Below, in pieces: positions 1 through 7,402 of a stretch of DNA of 64,000 nucleotides. A program made the translations under genes and the position numbers. This DNA is from Bradyrhizobium ontarionense (GTDB taxonomy: Bacteria; Pseudomonadota; Alphaproteobacteria; Rhizobiales; Xanthobacteraceae). The DNA lies in contig NZ_CP088156.1 of NCBI RefSeq assembly GCF_021088345.1, positions 744,001 to 808,000 on the forward strand, given 5' to 3'. The notes under the pieces are model-generated. The model did no database searches. It was not told where the DNA came from and worked only from the letters and a program-made list of their open reading frames with translations. Every line of letters starts with the position of its first letter. The first letter of the stretch is position 1.

Positions 1-102
1 GAGACCCGCTTCATCGTCGGTTTCCTTCCCCACAAGATCCGCACGCTGAGGCGGGAGGCCATCAAGCAAAAGGGTCGGAACCGTATCGGTCCGACCCTTT
101 AG
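1..102 (+). CDS. 3' end of an unidentified gene (partial)
   Basis: Frame 1 is open from the window edge to a TAG at 100-102 and encodes 33 residues, ending in a basic tail (RREAIKQKGRNRIGPTL). Third codon positions are strongly G/C, as in the real genes around it, and frame 2 is closed. The start and most of the protein lie outside the window, so I cannot name a family. The stop codon sits at the edge of a strong inverted repeat (69-100), which is unusual for a coding end and lowers confidence. The stretch could instead be non-coding. Confidence 0.3.
   Translation, partial: ETRFIVGFLPHKIRTLRREAIKQKGRNRIGPTL
66..100 (-). terminator. Intrinsic terminator of the DUF2735 gene
   Basis: Perfect 11-bp inverted repeat (69-79 with 90-100, arm AAAGGGTCGGA) with a 10-nt loop. 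Read on the minus strand it is followed by TTTTGCTT. It lies 40 nt past the stop of the minus-strand gene that ends at 140. It could work in both directions for the partial gene at 1-102. Confidence 0.6.
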
Positions 103-139
103 CAGAAGTGCAAAAAGTGCATCGTTGAGCCTGTCGACA

Positions 140-334
140 TCACCGGTCCCACGCCGGCTTGGCTTCCTGGATCGCCTCGTCGTGATACCAGCTGCCACTA
201 TAGATGGTGGGCTGCAATGCCGGAGCGATCTGTCGGGCGGACGTCTCGCCCAGGTGACGAGGCGCGAGACCGGCCCGTCCTCCGCGTGGAAATTGGTAGA
301 TCCTTGCGGATCCCTCGGTCACGTTCGTGTCCAT
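140..334 (-). CDS. DUF2735 family small protein
   Basis: A 64-residue protein of unknown function with the hallmarks of the rhizobial DUF2735 family: an N-terminal IYQFPRGGRAGL block and a C-terminal SWYHDEAIQEAKP block. The ATG at 334 is preceded on the minus strand by AGGAAGGAG with about 8 nt spacing, which fixes the start. It is transcribed away from glnII, about 540 bp apart, and has a hairpin terminator behind its stop. From memory the family often sits next to glnII in rhizobia, which suggests a link to nitrogen status; that is inference. There is no signal peptide or membrane segment, so it is probably cytoplasmic. Confidence 0.8.
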   Translation of the reverse strand: MDTNVTEGSARIYQFPRGGRAGLAPRHLGETSARQIAPALQPTIYSGSWYHDEAIQEAKPAWDR

Positions 335-581
335 TACACATTCTCCTTCCTATCGGACCCCATGATGGTGCGCCCGACTCGTTCTCTTGTAGTTACTATT
401 TTCGATATCGGTGGCTGCCCCAGAGAATGCAACATGATCAAAATGAAATCACGACTTGCGCATTTTGAGGGCAATTCAAGATTTGCCTCCTGCGAAGCAA
501 CGTGCAGGTGATTAACGCTTGGGCCCGATCAAAGGTTGCGAGGTTCGGCGTTGGCCTTTCCGAAAATGTCCAACATCTGCC

Positions 582-604
582 GCGGCCTTGTTCGGCCGCT
601 TTTT
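582..604 (+). terminator. Orphan intrinsic terminator (possible sRNA end)
   Basis: GCGGCC (582-587), loop TTGTTC, GGCCGC (594-599), then five T residues (600-604): a textbook rho-independent terminator on the plus strand. No plus-strand gene ends here. Upstream sequence includes a CCTCC motif near 487-491, a feature often seen in loops of alphaproteobacterial sRNAs. A short non-coding transcript ending here is possible but no promoter was identified. The rest of 335-774 holds no supportable gene. Confidence 0.5.
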
Positions 605-774
605 CGCGCCGCCGCAAATGCTGCGGAATCAAGCGGATTGTTGGCGTGCCGTTGTCGCCGTCATGCAGTCCGTGAAATCCCAGCCGCGCTGCTTTGCCGC
701 ACCCTGAGGGATAAAATCCGACTCGCGCGGTGTCTGTATCGGCCGGGTCGGATGCGGCGGGACGCCGCAGGATT

Positions 775-790
775 TGGCACGTTCCATGCT
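775..790 (+). promoter_or_regulatory. Sigma-54 (-24/-12) promoter of glnII
   Basis: TGGCACGTTCCATGCT matches the RpoN consensus TGGCACG-N4-TTGCW with one mismatch (A for the first T of the -12 element). The invariant GG (776-777) and GC (788-789) are separated by exactly 10 nt. It lies 87 bp upstream of the glnII ATG. glnII of Bradyrhizobium is known to be transcribed from a nif-like, NtrC-dependent promoter. I did not find a convincing full NtrC palindrome upstream. Confidence 0.85.
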
Positions 791-876
791 TAAGAGTGCG
801 CTGGCCGATCGTGGCCGGGTAAGCGGGGTGCCTTAGATTGCCGGGCTCCCACCTTTCGATAAGACAGAGAGGCTCA

Positions 877-1911
877 ATGACGAAATACAAGCTCGAGTAT
901 ATCTGGCTCGACGGCTACAAGCCGGTGCCGAATTTGCGCGGCAAGACACAGATCAAGGAATTTTCCTCGTTTCCGACCTTGGAACAGCTTCCTCTTTGGG
1001 GCTTTGACGGCTCGTCGACGATGCAGGCCGAAGGCCATAGCTCCGACTGCGTGCTGAAGCCGGTCGCCGTTTACCCTGACGCCGGGCGCACCAATGGCGC
1101 GCTGGTGATGTGCGAAGTGATGATGCCGGACGGCAAGACCCCGCATCCGTCCAACGCGCGCGCCACCATCCTGGACGATCCGGACGCGTGGTTCGGTTTC
1201 GAGCAGGAGTACTTCTTCTACAAGGACGGCCGCCCGCTCGGCTTCCCGGAACACGGTTACCCGGCTCCGCAGGGTCCGTACTACACCGGCGTCGGCTTCA
1301 AGAACGTCGGCGACGTCGCCCGCGAGATCGTCGAGGAGCATCTCGACCTGTGCCTCGCGGCCGGCATCAACCACGAAGGCATCAATGCCGAAGTGGCAAA
1401 GGGCCAGTGGGAATTCCAGGTGTTCGGCAAGGGCTCTCGCACGGCCGCTGACCAGATGTGGATGGCCCGCTACCTGATGCTGCGCCTGACCGAGAAGTAC
1501 GGCATCGACATCGAGTTCCACTGCAAGCCGCTCGGCGACACCGACTGGAACGGCTCGGGCATGCACTGCAACTTCTCGACCAAGCACATGCGCGAAGTCG
1601 GCGGCAAGGAGTACTTCGAGAAGCTGATGGACGCGTTCAAGGACGCGCGCGCCGATCACATCGCGGTGTATGGTCCGGACAACCACATGCGCCTGACCGG
1701 CAAGCACGAGACGGCGTCGATCGACACGTTCAGCTGGGGCATTGCCGACCGCGGCGCTTCGATCCGCGTTCCGCACTCCTTCGCGAACAACGGCTACAAG
1801 GGCTATCTGGAAGACCGCCGTCCGAACTCTCAGGGCGACCCCTACCAGATCGCGTCTCAGGTGTTGAAGACGATCGCGGTGGTTCCAACCGGCGCGAAAG
1901 CCGCGGCCTAA
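877..1911 (+). CDS. glnII: Glutamine synthetase II (eukaryote-type)
   Basis: Makes glutamine from glutamate, ammonia and ATP in the cytoplasm. The protein has 344 residues, much shorter than GSI (about 470) and in the range of GSII. Visible landmarks: N-terminal beta-grasp domain with WGFDGSST (41-48), metal-binding EQEYFF (109-114), NHEGINAEV (165-173), GQWEFQVF, the GSGMHCNFST active-site segment (226-235), RLTGKHETA (272-280) and RRPNSQGDPY near the C-terminus. The Tyr-adenylylation site of GSI is absent, so control is expected at transcription. The start MTKYKLEY at 877 has GAGAGG just upstream. A near-consensus sigma-54 promoter at 775-790 indicates NtrC control. A long hairpin follows the gene. 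Confidence 0.97.
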   Translation: MTKYKLEYIWLDGYKPVPNLRGKTQIKEFSSFPTLEQLPLWGFDGSSTMQAEGHSSDCVLKPVAVYPDAGRTNGALVMCEVMMPDGKTPHPSNARATILDDPDAWFGFEQEYFFYKDGRPLGFPEHGYPAPQGPYYTGVGFKNVGDVAREIVEEHLDLCLAAGINHEGINAEVAKGQWEFQVFGKGSRTAADQMWMARYLMLRLTEKYGIDIEFHCKPLGDTDWNGSGMHCNFSTKHMREVGGKEYFEKLMDAFKDARADHIAVYGPDNHMRLTGKHETASIDTFSWGIADRGASIRVPHSFANNGYKGYLEDRRPNSQGDPYQIASQVLKTIAVVPTGAKAAA

Positions 1912-1949
1912 GACGCCGAACACGATACCCCGGGGCAGGGGCTGACATG

Positions 1950-1983
1950 ATGATCCGCCGAAGCGATCGCTTCGGCGGATCAT
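1950..1983 (+). terminator. Palindromic terminator after glnII
   Basis: A perfect 34-nt palindrome centred on GCGATCGC, 38 nt after the glnII stop. It would form a 15-17-bp stem in RNA. There is no clear T-run (followed by TCGTTTGC), so termination is inferred from position and stem strength. Confidence 0.65.
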
Positions 1984-2085
1984 TCGTTTGCGACCGTGCT
2001 CGTGCGAAGGGTGAGTTTTCAACTCGGGTTGCGTCAGCCGCGGACGAGCTTGCATTCTCCCTGCTGGGCACGCACCTTCCCGACC

Positions 2086-2913
2086 ATGAAAAACGCGCTT
2101 GCAGCCTTCTGTCTTGCGGTCCTTGCTGTCATCGCCTTGTCGCACGGGGCGCGTGCCCAGTCGGCTGATCTCGTGCTGTGTGATCGCATTGCCGCCGATC
2201 CCTCCGATCCGGACAAGCCGGCCGACGTGAAGGGCTTCAGCGAGATCGCGGCGGTCGACATTCCGACTGCCATCAGGTTCTGCAAGCAGGCGTCCGGCGG
2301 TTCGCGGCGCGCGCTGTACCAGCTCGGCCGCGCCTACGCGGCCAACAAGCAGGCGACGGAGGCGCTGGCGGCATGGCGGAAGGCCGTCGACAAGGGCTCG
2401 ACGGCTGCGATGGTCGAACTCGGCATCCTCTACGCGACCGGCAGTGGCGTCGCAAAGGACGAGGCACAGGCCAGCAAGCTGCTCGAGCGCGCCGCCGAAG
2501 CAGGCAATCCGCGCGGCGTCAGCAATCTCGCCGCGCTCGGTGGCGGGGCCGGGGCCGCCGATCCGGCGCGTGCGCGATCGCTCCTTGCCAAGGCCGCCGA
2601 GACCAATGCCGAGGCGCAGTATCAGCTGGGCCTGATGCTGGCCGAAGGCAAGGGCGGGACGCAGGACGACGCCGCGGCGCGCGCGATGTTCGAGAAGGCG
2701 GCCGCACAGAATCACCCCGGTGCACTGGAGCGGATGGGCGCCTTTGCCGAGCAGGGCCGTGGCGGCGCCAGGGATCGCGATACGGCCAAGACCTATTACC
2801 AGCGTGCGGCCGATCTCGGCGACGAGGATGCGAAGAAGGCGCTGAAGCGGCTGGAATGCCCTTACGTGCTCAAGGACAAGCGCGGCAACCTGGTCAGCAA
2901 TCTCTGCTTCTGA
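2086..2913 (+). CDS. Secreted Sel1-like repeat protein
   Basis: A 275-residue protein with a signal peptide (MKNALAAFCLAVLAVIALSHGARAQ) followed by Sel1-like/TPR helical repeats. Examples are ALYQLGRAYAANKQATEALAAW, AMVELGILYATGSGVAKDEAQA, AQYQLGLMLAEGKGG and ALERMGAFAEQGRGGARD. Such repeats form solenoids that bind other proteins; the partner cannot be read from sequence. The C-terminus has a Cys pair (LECPYV...NLCF) that could be a disulfide in the periplasm. I chose ATG 2086 because it starts the signal peptide directly; the frame is open to 1996 but that extension looks non-coding. It stands alone between glnII and the cytochrome gene. Confidence 0.85.
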   Translation: MKNALAAFCLAVLAVIALSHGARAQSADLVLCDRIAADPSDPDKPADVKGFSEIAAVDIPTAIRFCKQASGGSRRALYQLGRAYAANKQATEALAAWRKAVDKGSTAAMVELGILYATGSGVAKDEAQASKLLERAAEAGNPRGVSNLAALGGGAGAADPARARSLLAKAAETNAEAQYQLGLMLAEGKGGTQDDAAARAMFEKAAAQNHPGALERMGAFAEQGRGGARDRDTAKTYYQRAADLGDEDAKKALKRLECPYVLKDKRGNLVSNLCF

Positions 2914-3047
2914 CGGACGCGCGGCAACGACCGCCTGCAGCGAGCGGGCTGGATCCGTCTTGATCAATCGCAAGTCCGCCATCGTCCGGCGGCGGTAAGT
3001 TTGACAAGAAGCTGCAATGTTTTGGATCCGGGAAGCGGAGTGGGCGA

Positions 3048-3515
3048 ATGACGTATCGCAAGTGGGTGGTTGGTCTGTTGCTGGCCTGCTCGGCGGTGTC
3101 GCTGGCAACGGCGCAATCGCTGAGCACGCGGTCCAATGGAGACCAGTATCTGCCGCGGCTCGGCGACATCATGAACCTCATTCAGGTCCGCCATGCGAAG
3201 CTCTGGTTCGCCGGGCAGGCCAAGAACTGGGATCTGGCGGCCTACGAGCTGGTGCAGCTGCGGCAGAGCCTGGCCGACGCCGCGATCTTCTATTCGGGTC
3301 TTCCGGTGGACAATGTGACCACCCTGGCCCAGCCGATCCAGTCGATTTCCGATGCGATCGCCGCCAAGGATGGCAAACGCTTCGCCTCGGCCGTGACCGA
3401 GCTGACGTCGGGATGCAATGCGTGTCATGCCTCGATGGACCGCGGCTACGTTGCCATGCGCATCCCGACCGAAAAGCCGTTCGGCAACCAGGATTTCCGG
3501 CCCCCGGGTCGCTGA
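3048..3515 (+). CDS. Periplasmic c-type cytochrome-like protein (CNACH)
   Basis: A 155-residue exported protein: signal peptide over residues 1-22, a mostly helical middle, and a single haem-c motif C-N-A-C-H at residues 123-127 near the C-terminus, followed by MDRGYVAMRIPTEKPFGNQDF. A haem site at the end of a helical protein resembles the four-helix cytochrome c' layout, and the tail is typical of an alphaproteobacterial family of unassigned cytochromes. The electron partner is unknown. The gene is alone, about 105 bp before the ABC-F gene. Confidence 0.82.
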   Translation: MTYRKWVVGLLLACSAVSLATAQSLSTRSNGDQYLPRLGDIMNLIQVRHAKLWFAGQAKNWDLAAYELVQLRQSLADAAIFYSGLPVDNVTTLAQPIQSISDAIAAKDGKRFASAVTELTSGCNACHASMDRGYVAMRIPTEKPFGNQDFRPPGR

Positions 3516-3622
3516 TTTCCTCCGCGGGCGGCGGGCCGGTATCGCACCGCAAAATGCGCCTTCCACCGGGGCGGTGCATGGATTAAGAGCGGCGGCAACC
3601 TCTCCCCATGTCCTGAGCCCTC

Positions 3623-5245
3623 ATGATCCGTCTCGATAACGTCAGCAAGCAAGTCGGTCACCAGATTCTCTTCATCGAAGCCTCCGCCGCCCTGCAAAGA
3701 GGTGAGAAGATCGGACTGGTCGGCCCCAATGGGGCCGGTAAGTCGACACTGTTCCGGATGATCTCGGGCCGCGAGCAGCCGGACGAGGGACAGGTCTCGA
3801 CCGATCGCGGCATTTCCATCGGCTATTTCAACCAGGATGTCGGCGAGATGTCCGGCCGCAGCGCCGTTGCGGAGGTCATGGACGGTGCCGGGCCGGTGTC
3901 GGCGGTCGCCGCGGAGCTCAAGGAGCTCGAAGTGGCCATGGCCGATCCGGATCGGGTCGACGAGATGGACGAGATCATCGCGCGCTACGGCGAAGTGCTG
4001 GCGCGTTTCGAGGAGCTCGATGGCTACGCGCTGGACAGCCGCGCCCGCGAGGCGCTGGCCGGTCTCGGCTTCTCCGAAGAGATGATGGACAATGACGTCG
4101 GCCGGTTGTCCGGCGGCTGGAAGATGCGCGTCGCGCTGGCGCGCATCCTGCTGATGCGCCCCGATGTCATGCTGCTCGACGAGCCGTCCAACCATCTCGA
4201 TCTGGAAAGCCTGATCTGGCTGGAGCATTTCCTCAAAGGTTTCGAGGGCGCGCTGCTGATGACCTCGCATGACCGCGAGTTCATCAACCGCATCATCGAC
4301 AAGGTGATCGAGATCGACTGCGGCCAGCTGACGACCTATTCCGGCGACTACGAATTCTACGAGCAGCAGCGTGCGCTGAACGAGAAGCAGCAGCAGGCGC
4401 AGTACGAGCGCCAGCAGGCGATGCTTGCCAAGGAGATCAAGTTCATCGAGCGCTTCAAGGCGCGGGCGTCGCACGCCGCGCAGGTGCAGAGCCGGGTCAA
4501 GAAGCTCGACAAGATCGAGCGCGTCGAGCCGCCGAAGCGGCGCCAGACGGTGGCCTTCGAGTTTCAGCCGGCGCCGCGCTCCGGCGAGGACGTGGTTGCC
4601 TTGAAGAACGTATCCAAGACCTATGGCCGCCGCCGCATCTACGACGGGCTGGATTTCATGATCCGGCGCAGGGAGCGCTGGTGCGTGATGGGCGTCAACG
4701 GCGCAGGAAAGTCGACGCTGCTGAAGCTCGTGGCCGGCACGGCGGAGCCCGACCAGGGGGCGGTGACGGTCGGCGGCAGCGTCAAGATGGGCTATTTCGC
4801 GCAGCATGCGATGGATCTGCTCGACGGTGAAGATACGGTGTTCGAGTCGCTCGAGCATTCGTTCCCGCAGGCCGGGCAGGGCTCGCTGCGCGCGCTGGCC
4901 GGCTGCTTCGGTTTCTCCGGCGATGACGTCGAGAAACGGTGCCGGGTGCTGTCGGGCGGCGAGAAGGCGCGGCTGGTGATGGCGAAAATGCTCTATGACC
5001 CGCCGAACTTCCTGGTGCTGGACGAGCCGACCAACCATCTGGACATGGCCACCAAGGAAATGCTCATCACCGCCTTGTCCAGCTTCGAAGGCACCATGCT
5101 GTTCGTCTCGCACGACCGGCATTTCCTTGCCGCGCTCTCCAACCGCCTGCTGGAGCTGACGCCCGACGGCATCCACCAGTATGGCGGCGGCTACACCGAA
5201 TACGTCGCCCGCAGCGGTCACGAGGCACCCGGGCTGCGAAGCTGA
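3623..5245 (+). CDS. ABC-F family ATPase
   Basis: A 540-residue protein with two fused ABC nucleotide-binding domains and no membrane segments, the ABC-F layout (ribosome-associated translation factors or antibiotic-resistance ATPases). Domain 1 has Walker A GPNGAGKST (34-42), signature LSGGWKMRVALA and Walker B LLDEPSNHLDL. Domain 2 has GVNGAGKST, LSGGEKARLVMA and LVLDEPTNHLD. Between them is the basic, helical linker (QQRALNEKQQQAQYERQQ onward) that reaches into the ribosome in characterised members. No resistance-type function can be inferred. It is convergent with the hydrolase gene at 5268. Confidence 0.94.
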   Translation: MIRLDNVSKQVGHQILFIEASAALQRGEKIGLVGPNGAGKSTLFRMISGREQPDEGQVSTDRGISIGYFNQDVGEMSGRSAVAEVMDGAGPVSAVAAELKELEVAMADPDRVDEMDEIIARYGEVLARFEELDGYALDSRAREALAGLGFSEEMMDNDVGRLSGGWKMRVALARILLMRPDVMLLDEPSNHLDLESLIWLEHFLKGFEGALLMTSHDREFINRIIDKVIEIDCGQLTTYSGDYEFYEQQRALNEKQQQAQYERQQAMLAKEIKFIERFKARASHAAQVQSRVKKLDKIERVEPPKRRQTVAFEFQPAPRSGEDVVALKNVSKTYGRRRIYDGLDFMIRRRERWCVMGVNGAGKSTLLKLVAGTAEPDQGAVTVGGSVKMGYFAQHAMDLLDGEDTVFESLEHSFPQAGQGSLRALAGCFGFSGDDVEKRCRVLSGGEKARLVMAKMLYDPPNFLVLDEPTNHLDMATKEMLITALSSFEGTMLFVSHDRHFLAALSNRLLELTPDGIHQYGGGYTEYVARSGHEAPGLRS

Positions 5246-5267
5246 GCGTGTGCCCGGCGCCTGCTCC

Positions 5268-6155
5268 TCATTGTTTCAACCAACCGTCCACGATCGGGCC
5301 GGAACGCCGGAGCGCGTCGTCCATGGCTGGACCGTTGCCGGCCGTCGCCTGGCGGCCGGCCGATGGCTCGTCGAAGCCATGGCTGGCACCGGGATAGGTC
5401 GTCGTGTCGATCTGCGTGCCGGCTTGATGTGAGCGATCGGCCATGGCGCTGCAGAGCGCGGGCGAGACCTCCTCGTCATCGGCGGCGAGAAAAAGCTGGA
5501 TTGGCGCCCGCGTCTTGAGCGTCGGGCCGAGCAGGGCCTTGTCGCCGCAGCCGGGATAGAACACCAGGGCCGCGCGAAAGCCCGAGGGCTCGAGGCCCTG
5601 TCGGAACAGAACATTCAGTGCGGTGCTGCCGCCGTTGGACCAGCCCTGCAGCACGATGCGGCCCGCGGCGACATCGCTGCGCTGGCGCAGAAAAGCGAGG
5701 GCGCCTTCGGCGTCGAGCGGCCGCACCGTCTTCTCGTTGACATCGGCGCGGTCCGGATCGTCATGCGTGTAACGACCGAAGCCATGGGCCTTGCCGCGCG
5801 GACCGAAGCTGTCCGGCAGCAGCGCGAGATAGCCGTGCTCGGCCCAGTAGCTGCCCCACATCACGTGACGCTTCGACAACGTGCCGGCATTGCACGGCGA
5901 TGCAGGCGCGGCGCGTGACACCAGGGTGCAATCTGCGTTGACGTTGGAGGAGTACGGACCGCCGCGGCCGTGCAGCATGACGATGGCCGGAAAAGGCCCC
6001 TTGCCCTGCGGCTTGAACAGATATCCCGCGAGCTCGGTGTGACCGTCGGCGCTCGGGAAGTAGACGGTGTCGGGCTGGGCGGCGACCGCTGGTGCGAGCG
6101 ACAGCGCGGCGAGCAAGGCGGCGCCGGCATTGCTCCGAGTCCCGATCATCGACAA
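5268..6155 (-). CDS. Secreted dienelactone hydrolase-family protein
   Basis: An alpha/beta-hydrolase of 295 residues with a signal peptide (to about residue 27, ...APAVAAQ). It has an oxyanion-loop region LHGRGG (61-66), a nucleophile elbow GWSNGG with Ser173, an acidic residue in AADDEE (about 226) and His259 in GASHGF, a complete Ser-Asp-His triad. Classical dienelactone hydrolases use Cys; Ser at this place suggests a broader esterase. Three Cys residues (76, 88, 203) could pair in the periplasm. The start is ambiguous: GGAGG lies 5 nt before TTG 6155 and 11 nt before ATG 6149, two codons downstream. The substrate is unknown. Confidence 0.85.
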   Translation of the reverse strand: MSMIGTRSNAGAALLAALSLAPAVAAQPDTVYFPSADGHTELAGYLFKPQGKGPFPAIVMLHGRGGPYSSNVNADCTLVSRAAPASPCNAGTLSKRHVMWGSYWAEHGYLALLPDSFGPRGKAHGFGRYTHDDPDRADVNEKTVRPLDAEGALAFLRQRSDVAAGRIVLQGWSNGGSTALNVLFRQGLEPSGFRAALVFYPGCGDKALLGPTLKTRAPIQLFLAADDEEVSPALCSAMADRSHQAGTQIDTTTYPGASHGFDEPSAGRQATAGNGPAMDDALRRSGPIVDGWLKQ

Positions 6156-6284
6156 CGCATCCTCCTCGATCAGCTCTCGATCATCTCGGTGACGCGGCCG
6201 GCGAGCTGGCCGCTGCCCAGGATCGCGGTCTTCAACGATGCCTGCGGTGCGCCGCTGCCGATAGAACTCACGCTTCGCATCTGG

Positions 6285-6309
6285 GCCCCGCCGGACTTGG
6301 CGGCGGGGC
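6285..6309 (-). terminator. Hairpin after the PsiF-like gene
   Basis: GCCCCGCCG (6285-6293) pairs perfectly with CGGCGGGGC (6301-6309) across a 7-nt loop, 30 nt past the stop of the minus-strand gene ending at 6340. There is no T-run on the minus strand, so it may be a processing or stabilising hairpin rather than a strong terminator. Confidence 0.5.
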
Positions 6310-6339
6310 TCCGATGTCGTCAGAACGACGTCGGCCGCG

Positions 6340-6585
6340 TCAGGTGCCGGCCTCGCATTTCTTCATGAAGCTGTTCTTGGCGGCACCGGCGAGCTTCTTG
6401 CCGTCGGAGCCGACCGCTTTGACTTCGCAGGACTCGGCCATGCACTTCTTCATGAACGAGGTCTTGGCGGCGCCGGCCAGCGGCTTGCCATCCTTGCCGA
6501 CAGCTTTGGTGTCGCAGCTGTCTTGCGCGAAGGCGGAGCCGGCGGCGAAGGTCGCGAGCGCGGCAATCAGAAAAAACTTCTTCAT
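6340..6585 (-). CDS. PsiF repeat-family periplasmic protein
   Basis: An 81-residue protein: signal peptide MKKFFLIAALATFAAGSAFAQ, then two copies of the PsiF repeat, KDGKPLAGAAKTSFMKKC and SDGKKLAGAAKNSFMKKC, each with Cys residues flanking it (four Cys in the mature protein). PsiF of E. coli is phosphate-starvation-inducible and its role is unknown. The start at 6585 is set by AAGGAG 8 nt upstream; a longer reading to 6606 would place the signal peptide internally. It stands alone with its own hairpin. Confidence 0.85.
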   Translation of the reverse strand: MKKFFLIAALATFAAGSAFAQDSCDTKAVGKDGKPLAGAAKTSFMKKCMAESCEVKAVGSDGKKLAGAAKNSFMKKCEAGT

Positions 6586-6743
6586 GAGCGTGTCTCCTTG
6601 GGACAAACAATGTGGCGGATGGGAGCCTCAAATCTTGGCGCGATCAAGTTTTCGTCTGGTGCTATCACCCGAAATCGCGCCACCTCGGCAGAACGATTTG
6701 ATCGCCATGTCGCCCGCATGCATCCGTGACGGTAACCGTGTGC

Positions 6744-7178
6744 TCATCGGATATCGCGTTGCAGAAATGCCGTCGTCGCCGGATCCCGCTCGCCGTTGCA
6801 ATAGCGATCGAGCGCTTCCGCGAAGCTCGACGATGGAGCGACCGCGTCGAACAGCGTCATGCACGAGCGGAATTTGATGTCGTCAGGGGATCCCAGGATC
6901 TCGCGCAGCGATTTGTTCTGCACGGCGAGCACCAGGCGGGTGCATTCGAGAAGGCGCGGGCCGAGCATGGGATGGGCGAGATAGGCTTCAGCCTCCGCGC
7001 GGGAGCGGATGGCGTAGCGCTGGGCCATGGCCGAGCTGCCGAGCCCTTCGATCTGGGGAAAGATGAACCACATCCAGTGGCTTTGCTTGCGCCCGGCCGC
7101 AAGTTCGGCGGTCACGCGGGAATAAATCGAATTCTGTGCGTCGACAAATCGGCGGAGATCGTCACCATTCGTCGCCAT
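6744..7178 (-). CDS. DUF1810 family protein
   Basis: A 144-residue cytoplasmic protein matching the DUF1810 pattern: FVDAQNSIYSRVTAELAAGRKQSHWMWFIFPQI, then GLGSSAMAQRYAIRS, HPMLGPRLLEC and a C-terminal FHEALDRYCNG-like segment (SFAEALDRYCNGERDPAT). The biochemical role of the family is unknown. ATG 7178 is preceded by GGAGG (gattGGAGGaatc), which decides it over an in-frame start at 7316. It is transcribed divergently from the DUF2778 gene. Confidence 0.85.
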   Translation of the reverse strand: MATNGDDLRRFVDAQNSIYSRVTAELAAGRKQSHWMWFIFPQIEGLGSSAMAQRYAIRSRAEAEAYLAHPMLGPRLLECTRLVLAVQNKSLREILGSPDDIKFRSCMTLFDAVAPSSSFAEALDRYCNGERDPATTAFLQRDIR

Positions 7179-7402
7179 GATTCCTCCAATCGTTTGAATA
7201 GTAACGATAATTTCGTCTCGACGGCATCGCCGGCCGGCGCGCCGCGATACGGCTGCCGGCTCGATCCGCATCAATCCGGGCTGGCGTTTGTCTAGATTAT
7301 GCCGCACTCTTGCCATCCTATGTCATGACGGGTCGAATCGTACCCCTTGGGGTCGGACGCCTTCCGCAGGCGGTTCGGAAAGGGGGGTATATCGGGGACG
7401 TG

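Noticed and set aside
600..774. NtrC-binding palindrome upstream of glnII
   Set aside because: Only weak half-site matches (GCACC) were seen; none forms the TGCACC-N5-GGTGCA palindrome.
874..3108. Long minus-strand open frame (744 codons) across glnII and the Sel1-repeat gene
   Set aside because: It is antisense to glnII and another well-supported gene; its translation is Arg/Val/Leu-rich low-complexity sequence, the usual mirror of high-G+C codons.
3446..5221. Minus-strand open frame (591 codons) antisense to the ABC-F gene
   Set aside because: The plus strand encodes all ABC-F motifs; the antisense product has no recognisable domain.
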